Position numbers and translations under genes: made by a program. Shown piece after piece: positions 1 through 11,000 of a DNA stretch of 64,000 nt. Within the stretch, counting starts at the first letter, position 1. Every line of letters begins with the position of its first letter. The stretch is from Phymorhynchus buccinoides. Its lineage: Eukaryota; Mollusca; Gastropoda; Neogastropoda; Raphitomidae. Under the pieces are notes generated by a model. The model was not told where the DNA came from, did no database searches, and was given only the letters and a program-made list of their open reading frames with translations. The stretch lies in contig CM065703.1 in the NCBI GenBank assembly GCA_017654935.2, positions 46,023,886 through 46,087,885 of the forward strand, given 5' to 3'.

Positions 1-175
1 AAAGAAATGCAGACAAACCACAGATGAACACCGAAAGACAGAATAACTGAACGAACAGGCAAGCTCAATCCTTTTCAAACTGTATGAAGAAAATTGCACA
101 CCATTTTCGTAAGCACACACCAACACAAACAACACCTGGGTTCTGAAACCCGACTGCACAGCCATATCTGTTCCA

Positions 176-436
176 TCACGTGGTGCGAAGAAAGTCATCC
201 AGCTGAGCCTGGAATTCCGGATTGTTCAACACCGCCAGAGCCTCTTCGTCATCGTCATCGTCGTCACCACCATCATCGTCCCCCAGCAGACTCTTCAAGT
301 TCTTGTCCGCCAGTTTCTCCAAAGCGGCGATCGTGCTTTGGTCTTGCTCCTCTTTCGTCTTCTTCTCTTTCTTCGCAGACTTCGCTCGCGATTTGGATCT
401 TTTCGGCTTCGGGGCTGCTGCAGCTGGGGCTGCAGC
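176..436 (-). pseudogene. Mirror copy of the same C-terminal coding segment
   Basis: This is the left palindrome arm. On the minus strand it encodes the same C-terminal residues, ending with a stop at 176-178. The open frame running through the axis into the other arm (plus 222-698, minus 176-652) is antisense of one arm joined to sense of the other, so the Ser-rich N-terminal half is not a real protein. Confidence 0.6.
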
Positions 437-437
437 T

Positions 438-698
438 CCTGCAGCCCCAGCTGCAGCAGCCCCGAAGCCGAAAAGATCCAAATCGCGAGCGAAGTCTGCG
501 AAGAAAGAGAAGAAGACGAAAGAGGAGCAAGACCAAAGCACGATCGCCGCTTTGGAGAAACTGGCGGACAAGAACTTGAAGAGTCTGCTGGGGGACGATG
601 ATGGTGGTGACGACGATGACGATGACGAAGAGGCTCTGGCGGTGTTGAACAATCCGGAATTCCAGGCTCAGCTGGATGACTTTCTTCGCACCACGTGA
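438..698 (+). CDS. 3' end of an unrecognised gene with an Ala-rich, Lys-rich, Asp-rich tail
   Basis: Reading rightward from the palindrome axis, the frame encodes an Ala/Pro run, a basic stretch (KPKRSKSRAKSAKKEKK), a possible helix (STIAALEKLADKNLKSLL), an acidic run of Asp/Glu and the C-terminus PEFQAQLDDFLRTT, with TGA at 696-698. I do not recognise the family. Alternating basic and acidic low-complexity tails are common in nuclear or nucleolar proteins, but that is only inference. No N-terminal part is present: upstream of the axis the frame runs into the inverted copy. The sequence past the stop continues beyond the palindrome to an AATAAA, so this arm is more likely the native locus than the left one. 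Confidence 0.5.
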   Translation, partial: PAAPAAAAPKPKRSKSRAKSAKKEKKTKEEQDQSTIAALEKLADKNLKSLLGDDDGGDDDDDDEEALAVLNNPEFQAQLDDFLRTT

Positions 699-1155
699 TG
701 GAACAGATATGGCTGTGCAGTCGGGTTTCAGAACCCAGGTGTTGTTTGTGTTGGTGTGTGCTTACGAAAATGGTGTGCAATTTTCTTCATACAGTTTGAA
801 AAGGATTGAGCTTGCCTGTTCGTTCAGTTATTCTGTCTTTCGGTGTTCATCTGTGGTTTGTCTGCATTTCTTTGTTGTTGTTTTCCCCCTTTGACACCCC
901 GTGTGTGCATCTCTCTTTCTGACTCTCTCTCTCTCTCTTCTTTTCGTCTGCCGTTTTGTTTTCTGTTTTTGTACAGTGCATCGTGCAGGCATCAGAAAAG
1001 TCTGAAGTCCAATCCTCTGAAAACTGCGGTAAAAGGGCCATCAAGGCCCCAGACTAAAGAGAGACAACACTGAAATCAGTTCTGAACACCGCCAAAAAGG
1101 CTTGATACAGTGAGAAATCACTTTAAAATGCTATTTAATACAAAGGATAACACTC

Positions 1156-1161
1156 AATAAA
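1156..1161 (+). terminator. Candidate polyadenylation signal AATAAA
   Basis: AATAAA followed by A-rich sequence lies about 460 bases after the stop at 698 and outside the palindrome. It fits a 3' UTR for the plus-strand gene end. There is no transcript evidence. Confidence 0.35.
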
Positions 1162-1410
1162 ATAAAAAAAAAAGGCAAAACCTCTGACAAGAGAAGCCAA
1201 TCCTCTGTCAGAAATTCTTAATCCTCTGATAATTCTGATGCCTGATCATGACATAACTAGTCGTTGTACAGAAACCATTTTCTGCACTATACCAGTCACA
1301 TGAAGTTAAGTTAAGGATCACATTACGAACTGCTTGGATCTTTCCAGTGGTGTCAATGGGTTCAATGTGTATTAGACTTCAGTTGAGAGGTAAAGACAAT
1401 GGAAGGAAAG

Positions 1411-1571
<161 letters not shown>

Positions 1572-1809
1572 TTGTCATTACCATCAAGACAGACATTTGT
1601 AAAGCCTTAATCAAGTTAATGTCAAACATCAAAACATTAATTTCAAATCCTTTGTGTCATTACCATCAATGAGTATATTGTGTCTGTATGTGTGGTGTGT
1701 ATGCGTCTGCACGTGAGTTGTGTGCGTTCAAGTGTTGGTGTGTGTATACAGGGGATTTGAAAGCTCATGGCGATACACTTACTATTGCTGTTTGTGATAT
1801 CACTTTAAT

Positions 1810-1953
1810 TTCTCCCCTGAAGTCGTAGTGTGGCTGCCAGGGTCATCAAAAACGGTCACACACGTAATGTTCTCATCCCTAGCTGATGCATTTGTACCTG
1901 ATAGTGTTCAAGTGCTTCGGCTGTTGGGATGATCCCTGGAGTCTTTTAGCCAG
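1810..1953 (+). repeat. Dispersed repeat, copy 1 of a ~145-bp family
   Basis: It shares GTGTGGCTGCC, GGTCACACACGTAATGTTC and CAAGTGCTTCGGCTGTTGGG, plus the end GATCCCTGGAGTCTTT, in the same order with 5575-5731. No terminal repeat or coding capacity is visible, so the class is unknown. Confidence 0.75.
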
Positions 1954-3678
1954 GGTAGCTCAACAACGTTTTTCCTTTTCGTTCCATTGTCTATAACTCT
2001 AATACTTTACAATTGTTATGTACATAAATTATCATTCAACCATAACGTCAACTAATCCGTCCCCGTTCTGTCACTTGTGATGACATTTTGACATTATTTT
2101 CAAAACTTACATAATCGAGGAAAAACAACAAAGGTGTGTAAATACAAATACATTCTTATAATATTATATATCAGAAAGCATAATGTTGGCTTGTTCAATT
2201 TTAGAATGCCCGAGTCTAGGCTTCACTGCTGCAAGCCGAGAATGTATCAATTGTTATGTAAGAAGGGATTTTACATAATAATGTTGACTTTGGTGTCCGC
2301 AGACTTGCCTAATATTGAAACTGCAATTTTACGTGTTTCCACGTACGCTTATCCCAACTGCTTATTTCTGACTTTCTTTCACTTATTTGCGTATAAGCAC
2401 ACAATGTGTCTGCGTGTAATGTGCGCAAAGCCTTACTCTTTATTCAAATTTCAGTTTTGTTGTTGTCTGAGGTGTTTGAGTCAACAACTTCCTTCAATAC
2501 AAAAAATATATATGTGGAAGTGGTAACATTCTGATGTGTGTGATTTTTAAAAAATTATTGATTACGATTTGAAGCAACTAGTAATAATAACAGATTATCA
2601 TAGTTTAACAAAAAACGTGCTTTCTTAAATCGACTTCTCGTTGACCCATTTTATCATTTAAAGACACACGGACCCAGCACGATTAAGTCCCTTGGTTTTT
2701 TTCTGGGTCGGTGTGGCCCACATACAGACTTTCCTCATAATTATACGATCGAGGCTGCTCTTTAAAGTGATGTCTCGTTTTCGTGCATGAGGAAATTTGT
2801 ATGGGAGCCACACTTGATCAAAATAAGATTTCTTACCAGCGAGAGAGGGAAAACACGTGAAACCCGTGATTTTCATATCACGGACCTGGTGGGTCTTTAA
2901 CAGTTTTGCTTTACTTAAAACCAACACATAAAAGATAAACAAAGAATGTTCCACTTAATTCCATGGTACATAGCCCTTATGTACCACTAGCTTAGCTATG
3001 TGCTGACATGTAGTTGTGAACAAACTTCAATAGGATTTAGTGCAATGTTCTGATATCAGGCAAGATACCATCTTTCACATTACTTCTTTTTCTTATTCGT
3101 TGATTGCTCAGTTTCTTGTCATTATGAGCGCAGATGCGCCATGCTGCTGTTATGCGCCTAAGAAATAGGGTTAGGCTGGAGAAAATCTTTGTAAAGAGTT
3201 TCTAGAACAAAGGCAGGAAAATAGACCAGTAAGGCAGAAAGATGATGCACGACAGTAAGCCAAGGGAAAAGACAGAGTCAAAGAGGAAGCTACAAGCACC
3301 TTCCAGAACATGGGGGAACTATTTGTACAAAACTCCCAGGGAGAATCCTTCGCATTTTGAAGTCATCAGTGCTGTGACATAAATAAAGAAAATGTTATTT
3401 TCTTCCTATTAAAAAACCCACCCAAGGCCTGTTTTGAAGCAACAAAACTTTGTGTAATATTTAATTATTTTCAGAATACTTGGCAGGAATACTTTTATAT
3501 GCAGATACAAGCCTATTTACTTATAATCTTGCAATAGAGATCAACTTCTATTTGGACTTTACATCCCCTTTAATGTTGACAAATATCATAACAAAAAATT
3601 ATATACGTTTGAAACTGAAGATTTTCTCAGTTGGTTGTGTTCGTTTTGCATTGCTACATCAGTATTTCTTGAAGGGAA
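1954..3678. other. No gene seen; AT-rich intergenic
   Basis: Frames are short and show no domain. A weak imperfect inverted pair (TTAAAGAC near 2657 and GTCTTTAA near 2893) could bound a decayed DNA element but is not convincing. A 20-base G homopolymer follows at 3679-3698. Confidence 0.5.
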
Positions 3679-4003
3679 GGGGGGGGGGGGGGGGGGGGCA
3701 CATTTGTGTATTAGACAAGTTGTCTGTGATAGCAATTTTGTCTCTTTTATGACGAACAAGCTTTGACGAAAATATATGATGAATATGTACGAGTTGTGAT
3801 CTCTCATTACGTTCACGTCGGACATGAGTGAATAAAATCTGATCATCATCATCGACATGTTGTGGTTTGTCATAAAACTAGTCAAGTTATACCATCAATA
3901 GGAATAATTGGATGCTTTTGGAGCGTGAGGACAATGTGCTGTGCTGTTGTTTGTGTGTGTGTGTGTGTGTTTCTGGTTATGTGTCTGTGTTAAATGTGGA
4001 CCC

Positions 4004-4250
4004 TGACGGATGAGTTTTTGCAAGAAACACATCGAGATCACCATGACAACACCATTTACAGAGATCGCAACACTGACTTTGCTCTGGTTTCCTGGAAATC
4101 AAACCGTCAAATCGGCGATTTATCCTTGGCGGAGGTGCTGGAAGTCAAATTCTTTCACTGAAAGAGAAGGCGTGTGTCGTCTCTTTTGTAATGGCGACCA
4201 AATTGTTTGCACGAATTTTTTGCAATACAAGCCTTTTTATTTATCTTAAA
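4004..4250 (+). mobile_element. Dispersed element of the GATGAGTTTTTGCAAG family, copy 1
   Basis: It opens with GATGAGTTTTTGCAAGAAAC and contains TTTGCTCTGGTTTCCTGG and AAATCAAACCGTCAAA. The same order of motifs occurs inverted at 4275-4543 and directly at 45008-45287. There is no coding capacity. It is probably a non-autonomous element, class unknown. Confidence 0.7.
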
Positions 4251-4274
4251 AAAAAAATTGTATGCAGTTTATCT

Positions 4275-4543
4275 AAAAGAGTTTCGCTCACAATAAAGAA
4301 AATAGCTTCAATTTTTTTTTTACAGCACTACAAAAAAGAAAAAGCTTAAACCACAATGGGTTTGGCCCCCACCCACCCCATCCATGGCTTCTCTCTCCGG
4401 CACCTCCGCCAAGGAGGAATCGCCGTTTAGACAGTTTGATTTCTAGGAAACCAGAGCAAAGCGAGTGTTCCGATCTTTGAAAAGGCTGTCTTTCTGGTGA
4501 TCTCAACGTGTTCCTTGCAAAAACTCATCCATCAGGGTCTACC
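4275..4543 (-). mobile_element. Same dispersed family, copy 2, inverted next to copy 1
   Basis: On the minus strand it is collinear with 45008-45287 over about 270 bases, including the tail with AAGCTTTTTC, GTAGTG and GAGCGAAACTC. With copy 1 it forms a loose inverted pair around position 4260. Confidence 0.75.
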
Positions 4544-4570
4544 TTTAAGAGAGAGAGAGAGAGAGAGACA

Positions 4571-4965
4571 TAGTGTATTTGGTATTTGGTATTGGTAATT
4601 AGTACTTTATAGTCACCTAGGCGTCTGTGAAATTCGGGTTGCTCCCATCTGGAGAGCGCATTGCAGCCAGAGGCGCGCCACCCATTTTATTTTTTTTATT
4701 TGCATGCAATTTTTGTGAGACTGTTGAGAAAGAAAACGTGTGGTGGTAAATTTTGACCAAATGACAACTTTTTCGTTGCCACTGGGTTTAACGTGTGCTA
4801 AGTGCATGGGCACATGGGACCTCGGTTTATCGTCTCATCAAAAGACTCCACGTTCAGACAGTAAGGCCTAGTGCAAAGTGAGAGGAAAAATCCCCTGTGC
4901 CCAGGTTCGAACTCGGGTTTATTGTATACGAGGCGAAAGCGTTACCTCTGTGCCTCTCTCTGTGT
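4571..4965 (-). mobile_element. tRNA-derived SINE, diverged copy
   Basis: Read on the minus strand, the head carries a tRNA-like D-arm and anticodon region (GGCACAGAGGTAACGCTTTCGCC) and a B-box-like GAGTTCGAACC. The tail is ACCAAATACCAAATAC at 4571-4590. The body (GGAGAGCGC..., TCTGTGAAATT) and tail match the better copy at 10240-10675. Confidence 0.7.
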
Positions 4966-5574
4966 GTGCGTTTCTTTAAAATCTCAACAGCAGTGCAGTG
5001 TCCCCTCTGCTGGTTGCCTCTTAAAGACCTGACATAGATTTGCTCCCCTTGGACTGCTGGTTTGGGATTCTGCGACCTGACAAACCAGGGTGTGGCTGCG
5101 AGTTGGGATTCAGAATGAGCGGCGTGGGAGCAACGCCACTGTCCAGCCCAGAAGATGGGACAACTAAAAAAATGTTTTAACAAATAAAAGAAGGGGGAGA
5201 CAGGAGATAAATGACAACTTTAAAAAGAGAGGGAGATGTTTCAATTCAAGTCCCCCCCACCCCCTCCCAGCACATGTCAGGTTCAATGAATCACAGCCTC
5301 TTATTGACAATCCAATCAATCTCTTATGAATATGCACACACAATTCGGCTCCATTGCAATCGTTTATTAACATTTTCTCCAATAAATTTAAATTTATAAA
5401 AACGACCAGTTTGATCATAGCAGTAAGAAAAGATACCGATAGAGTATTCTTAGTGAGTGTGTAAAATTATAAATCACCAGTATACTGTACTTCTTGCGCT
5501 CTACGAATGGATGCTCACGCAATCTCAAACTCTCTCTCCAACTCCAGCTAACGTTAATCATCTCTATATTTTTT

Positions 5575-5731
5575 TCCTCCTAAGTCGGAGTGTGGCTGCC
5601 CACATGGCGGGGTAATAAAAAAACCGGTCACACACGTAATGTTCTCATCCTTAGCTGGTGCATTTGTACCATAATGTTCAAGTGCTTCGGCTGTTGGGAT
5701 GATCCCTGGAGTCTTTAAGCCAGGGAAAAAC
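5575..5731 (+). repeat. Dispersed repeat, copy 2 of the family at 1810-1953
   Basis: The motifs and order match copy 1, with small indels. See the 1810-1953 entry. Confidence 0.75.
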
Positions 5732-5847
5732 AACATCTCTATATTTCATTTCATATTCCTGAAAACCCATTTTAACCAAAAAAATTAGGTACCCGGTAAT
5801 AATCTTCATGGTGCTTAGGTAGTACTTACGAGATGGTCAATATTTAA

Positions 5848-6086
5848 CCCTTTCACCGCCAACGTCGCATTTTAGCACCACAATGGTTTAACACCCATGT
5901 CACTAAAAGGCATCCAATCCAGACCTGTTATCCAAAGACCCTATTTTCTTAATTTTGGGAGGTAAGGTTAGGCCTAATGTTATGCATGTTACAGAGGAAT
6001 TCGCAATATTGCAGAATATTTTTTTTTCTCTACCCAGTTAAGCTAAATGGTATTTTTTGGCTGAAAAATGGCTGGCAGCGAAAGGG
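5848..6086. mobile_element. Short MITE with TTAA target duplication (piggyBac-type ends)
   Basis: The 239-bp element starts CCCTTTCACCGCCAACG and ends with the inverted match CTGGCAGCGAAAGGG. Both sides are flanked directly by TTAA (5844-5847 and 6087-6090). CCC termini plus a TTAA duplication are typical of piggyBac-mobilised elements. There is no transposase. Confidence 0.7.
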
Positions 6087-6436
6087 TTAAAAAGATTAGA
6101 TTTTCAGACTTTACAAAGGAAACATTCGGTCTTAAATTGGAGAGGTCTTCTTATAATGGAGGTCAGATTACTTTGATACATAAATTATAGTAACATACAT
6201 TACATCCGTGCCAAAACAAATCAGTCTTACATGAGAGGAGATCTTTTAACGGAGGATCTTATAATAGAGGTTCGACTGTATAATTATACTCTTTGTTCAA
6301 AATAAGATGGATGAAAACAAATCTCTAATTAAATAAAATAAGTGTACATTATACAAGATAATTCTATAAACCTGAACCAACATGCTTGTCAGAAAACGTA
6401 TCCCATACAAAACCCAGATAACAAGGACAAAACATA

Positions 6437-7011
6437 CAGGGCTCCCAGGGACCCCCATTTGGGGGTCTTTGAAGCACTAAAATTCTAAAGGACCTTCTAA
6501 AAGAATGCGCAGGGGGTCCCAGGGATGCACAAGAAATTTTATTTCTAGCATTCGCAATGCCACTGGGACCCTCTATCCCGCCTCTATGACCCTCTATCCT
6601 GCCTCTATGACCCTCTATCCTGCCTCTAGGACCCTCTATCCCGCCTCTAGGACCCTCTATCCTGCCACTGGGCCCCTCTATCCTGCCACTGGGACCCTCT
6701 ATCCTGCCTCTAGGACCCTCTATCCTGCCACTGGGACCCTCTATCCTGCCTCTAGGACCCTCTATCCTGCCACTGGGCCCCTCTATCCTGCCACTGGGAC
6801 CCTCTATCCCGCCTCTAGGACCCTCTATCCTGCCACTGGGACCCTCTATCCTGCCTCTAGGACCCTCTATCCTGCCTCTAGGACCCTCTATCCTGCCTCT
6901 AGGACCCTCTATCCTGCCTCTAGGACCCTCTATCCTGCCTCTAGGACCCTCTTATCTGTAGGTGAAGGAGTCCCTGGGACCCCTTGTTTTGCGGGACGAT
7001 TGGGAGCCCTG
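6437..7011. mobile_element. TIR-bounded element carrying a 21-bp minisatellite
   Basis: The ends are CAGGGCTCCCA and its inverted partner TGGGAGCCCTG. Both flanks carry ACATA (6432-6436 and 7012-7016), a possible 5-bp target duplication. CAGGG termini are common in hAT-like elements, but hAT makes 8-bp duplications, so the class is open. Subterminal CAGGGACC and TCCCTGGGACC also mirror each other. It lies just past the 3' end of the minus-strand BZW gene and may contribute to its 3' UTR. Confidence 0.6.
6560..6948. repeat. 21-bp minisatellite, about 18 units
   Basis: The unit is ACCCTCTATCCTGCC plus either TCTAGG or ACTGGG. The two variants interdigitate in the middle and are homogeneous at the right end. 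A frame through it reads (TLYPASR)n only because the period is a multiple of three. Confidence 0.9.
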
Positions 7012-7243
7012 ACATAACACCTCCACTGGAACAAAAATGTTAATAAAACAGAAAAAAAACCCCACACAACACAGTGTTTTGAGATAATAAATGTGCAGAG
7101 TTTTAAAGAAAAAAAGTAGATTTTTTTAATCTCGTTGACGGCAGAACGAATGCCGAATCATCATCAGCGTCAGCAGCAGGTGGCGCCACTGTTCAGCGAC
7201 CTTTCTTCAACAGCTGCCTCAGCTACAGATGTTGGCTGGCTCT

Positions 7244-7278
7244 CTAGTCTTCCTCCTCTTCCTCCTCCTCCTCTGACT
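7244..7278 (-). CDS. BZW1: BZW last coding exon (acidic C-terminus and stop)
   Basis: After the acceptor CCACAG the exon reads AG-TCA-GAG and then a Glu run, ending GAA-GAC-TAG. With the G left by the previous exon this gives ...[19 protein letters not shown], matching the family's acidic C-terminus (ESESEAEEGD in human BZW1). It is only 35 coding bases, so it would be missed without splicing logic. The 3' UTR runs leftward; I cannot choose a poly(A) signal. Confidence 0.85.
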
Positions 7279-7990
7279 CTGTGGAACATACACACACAGC
7301 CACATCACAATACAGATATGGTCATAAAAAAACCCCATTACAGGCTTTGTTTCGGGGATCAGTTTTTGTACCAATTTTTGCTGTTAATTAATTTGCATGT
7401 CTTCATTTTTGTTATGTAACTTCTTAAACATTTGCCTACCAAAATGATTACAGTTCAAAATTAATGATCTTATTTCAACGGAAATATTTTGTTTTTGAAA
7501 TTTATTGTAGCAATTACGAAAAATAAATAAGTTTATAAATTATATTGATTTTACTATATGATTAATAATACCTTTAATATTGTTCATCATTATATTACTT
7601 GGTTTAAATGCAGTCTCCATCTGGTCAATCAATACAACTATGATGTTAATTCTTAAGGAGCACGGTATAAGCTTCGAGCTTGTTGCTGCTCTAATTGTCC
7701 TTCTGTTTCAAATGAATAAAGATTTGTTTAAACCCCCCAACCCCCCAAAAAAAACCCAACCCCAGCCACATTCAAGTATTTACCTCCAGTCTGTGTATGT
7801 CATGGGGAAATTTGTAATCTGGGGAAATTCGAATTATTTTTTTTACATCTAGCCCTCAAACAAACATGCAAGAAAATCAAATATTCAACACAAAAATAAT
7901 GAAGCATGCAAAAATAATCATCGAACAATTATCCAAGAAGAAGAAAAAATAGATGTGATCTCCCTCCTCCTCACACAAAAGGGGGGGGGG

Positions 7991-8029
<39 letters not shown>

Positions 8030-11000
8030 TTATGCGTGAATGTATTGGTAGAAAAAGATTAAAATGAGAAAGGACTTACAGTGGGACACAAACAATACAG
8101 ACCTGTTTACCTTGCTCTTTTCCAGTAGCATTCTACTCAATTTGGACCTCTACTACTCTTCAACATTGAAAACAACGCTCTAATTACTCATTTTTAGTGA
8201 ACATGTTTGATGGTTTCATTAATAAAACTACACATTTTGCACCAAAACTACTCATTTCAGCTATCCAGACTACTCAAGACTTGTGTGGTAAACAGGTCTG
8301 ACAATGAGTAATGAACAATGAATACAGGCAAGTGTACAAGATTTCAAGTGTTTTCTCTCTCTCTTTCTCTTTGTCAAGATTTTCATTTGCATTGGCCACT
8401 GCAACTAGGGTTATTAACGCCCTTGACAGTGAAAGTTAACCCCTTGTTGGTCAGTATTCAAAAGGGCATTCACTCTTGCAAAAGGAAGCAATTCAGTGGC
8501 CTCAAATAGGGTTATTGGCAAGAGTTAATCCCTTGTTTGGTCAGTACTCAAGCATCTACCAAGGGCATTCACTCTTGCAAAAGGTGGTCATTGCAGTGAC
8601 CAATAGCATGTAGTCACTTGTTTGGAAATTTTCTAAGTTTGGAAAATTCGGAAATTTCCCAAAAACAATCGTTAATTCTAAAATTTTCAAGTAAAATTCG
8701 GAATTTTCCTGGATTCCAGAATTTCCCGTGACATGTACACAATTTTCTTAACAGATGGACAGAAATTCTCTACTTGGGCAAGTTAGTTGTTTATTTGCAG
8801 TATTCACAAAGAATTTTTTAAAAATAAAAATAACAAGGGCGTCGCCGAGCGGCAGACATGTCCGTCACCAGCAATGCCACGCACTTGCGACACCCCGTAG
8901 AGTGTCACATCCTGACACAAAATTGGAAGGGATTCTGTCTTCTAGTTCACGAGATACAGCTTGAAGAAGAAACATATAGCGCAAAGAAGGAAATTTCGGT
9001 TTTCAAGGTCACACTTCAAGGTCAAGGTCAGCATGGTGATAATTTATGCTCGGATGTTTTCTTCTCTAGGGTATACAGTACCACACACAATCTGAAGCGC
9101 TTCTGTCAAGTACCAATGTGGAAAATATGGCTTAAAACCCAATGTGTAGACCCCTACCACTTTCAAGGCCTACCGATCGCCCGGACCGTGACCTTGACCT
9201 TGATCGGTATGCCACCATCAGAACAGGCATAAGCCAAAGTACCTTCATGCCAAATTTGAAGACTCTAACACTAACGGTGTGGAAGTTATGGCCCCTGAAA
9301 GATTTTCGGTTTTCAAGGTCATACGCCAAGGTCAAGGTCACGACGGCAATATGGTTTGCGCGGATGCCTTCCTCTCATGGTGACACACCAGCACACACAA
9401 TTTGACGTGATTCTGTCAACCCGTTCGAAAGATATCCTTGGGACAGACAGAAGGAGAAAAAAATGACCCTCCGATTTTCAGGCTCCAGCGATCTTTTTGA
9501 CCTTGACCTTGACCTTGATCGGTATGCCATCATCAGAACGGGCATAAGCCAAACCACCTTCATACCAAGTTTCAACATCCTATGTTGATCGGTGCCCGAG
9601 ATATGGCTAAAAATAGATTTTCGGTTTTCAAGGTCGTACGTCAAGGTCAAGGTCACGACGGCAAAATGGTTTGCGCCGATCTCTTCCTATTAAGGAGGCA
9701 CACCTTCACACAAAATTTGACGCGATTCGGTCAAGCGGTTCGGGAGATATCCTTGGGACAGACAGAAACCCCCCCCCAAAAAAACCCAAACAAACAAAAA
9801 TACAAACCAGCCCATCGCAATAGTCCGTCTTGGTGACGGACTAAAAATAAATGGAAATTGGGAATTGTAAAATGTAAGTAGCCCTTTTCAAACTGTCTGA
9901 ATGAAAAATTTTGTTCAATGTAAAGGGCAAACGACTCTAGAAGATGAGTAGCGTTTTTAAAGTAACAAGGTGAAAAATGCACAAAAACTACTACTGTACT
10001 AGAAACACAGCATTACTCCCTCGTGCCTCCATATCTGAAAACCTGAACTTTCAAAACAAAACAATGTTACTTTTATTTGTAAATTTGCACTTTAAAAAAA
10101 TGATATTAACAGCTTTACATTCTACCGTATTTCACGGACTGGTACAAGACGCACCTGGTTATAAGGTGCGTCCCCCAAATTGTACACAAAATAAAGATTT
10201 TGTTATTATATGTTCTTACTGAGTTACTCATTTTTGAGTCATATTATATTTGGTATTTGGTATATTCTAGTCACAGAGACTTATCTCTGTGAAATTTGGG
10301 CTGCTCTCCCCCGGAGAGCGCGTCGCCGCATGTGCAGCGCCTGCCCAATTAAAAAATTGAGGGGAGGCCACAGGGTAAGGAGGGGGTGTGGTCACACTTG
10401 GTGGAAAACCTAGCTATCAATTTGGCCATACCAGGCAGCGGGGTTTCTCCCTGCTCTTACCGACTTTCAACTGCCGTGGGATTTTTACGTGCAGTAAAGC
10501 GCACGGGTCACACTAGCTTTAAGTCCCCATCCGAAGGACCGGACGTTCAGTTCCATTTTCCTGTCAAACTGGAAAGAAAGGGCGAGGAGGCCGGGATTCG
10601 AACCCGGGTCACTCACGCTGCAGTCACGCGTTACATTTGGCAGGCGAACGTCTTAACCACTCTGCCACCTTTCTCCCTAAGGCTCAGTGGTCTTGGTCTG
10701 GGGAAAGTATCGCCTTATAAAGTATGGTATATCGTTTTCTAAGCAGCGCCCCTCACCCTCCCCTTTACTGTGGCTTTTTTCATTGCCATTGCGGATTTTT
10801 AGCCCCTTCACTGCCGGCGGCCCTCGTGTGTCATGTCATTGATGATGTCATCACTTTTGATGGCACAGTCCTGGAATACAGTGTTTTTGCCATTGACAGG
10901 TCAGGAAAGATATATCCAGGGTTCGCACACATCTGTGTCAAAAAAATTCAAGGACTATTCCAGGACGTTACAAGGACCCTGTACAAACCCTGTATATCTC

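Larger units (their letters stand above)
1..873. repeat. Perfect palindrome (inverted duplication), axis at base 437
   Basis: The first bases of the window reappear as their reverse complement at 864-873. Every frame has a mirror-image twin; for example the plus frame 94-579 and the minus frame 295-780 encode the same 161 residues except one at the axis. The arms meet at a 10-base inverted repeat around a CTC spacer (436-438) in an alanine-coding stretch. The left arm runs off the window, so the full length is unknown. Identity looks complete, which suggests a very recent fold-back or an assembly or hairpin-read artefact. Confidence 0.95.

Noticed and set aside
222..698. 158-codon protein starting with a Ser-rich stretch
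   Set aside because: The N-terminal half is antisense of the palindrome's left arm; only the part after base 437 is sense coding sequence.
2657..2900. MITE with TTAAAGAC ends
   Set aside because: Only about eight to ten end bases match imperfectly and no target duplication is visible.
6505..7017. 170-codon frame with (TLYPASR)n
   Set aside because: It is the 21-bp minisatellite read in one frame; nothing outside the repeat supports a protein.
10594..10667. A functional tRNA gene
   Set aside because: A and B boxes are present, but the insert between anticodon arm and B box is long and the element continues into a SINE body and tail.
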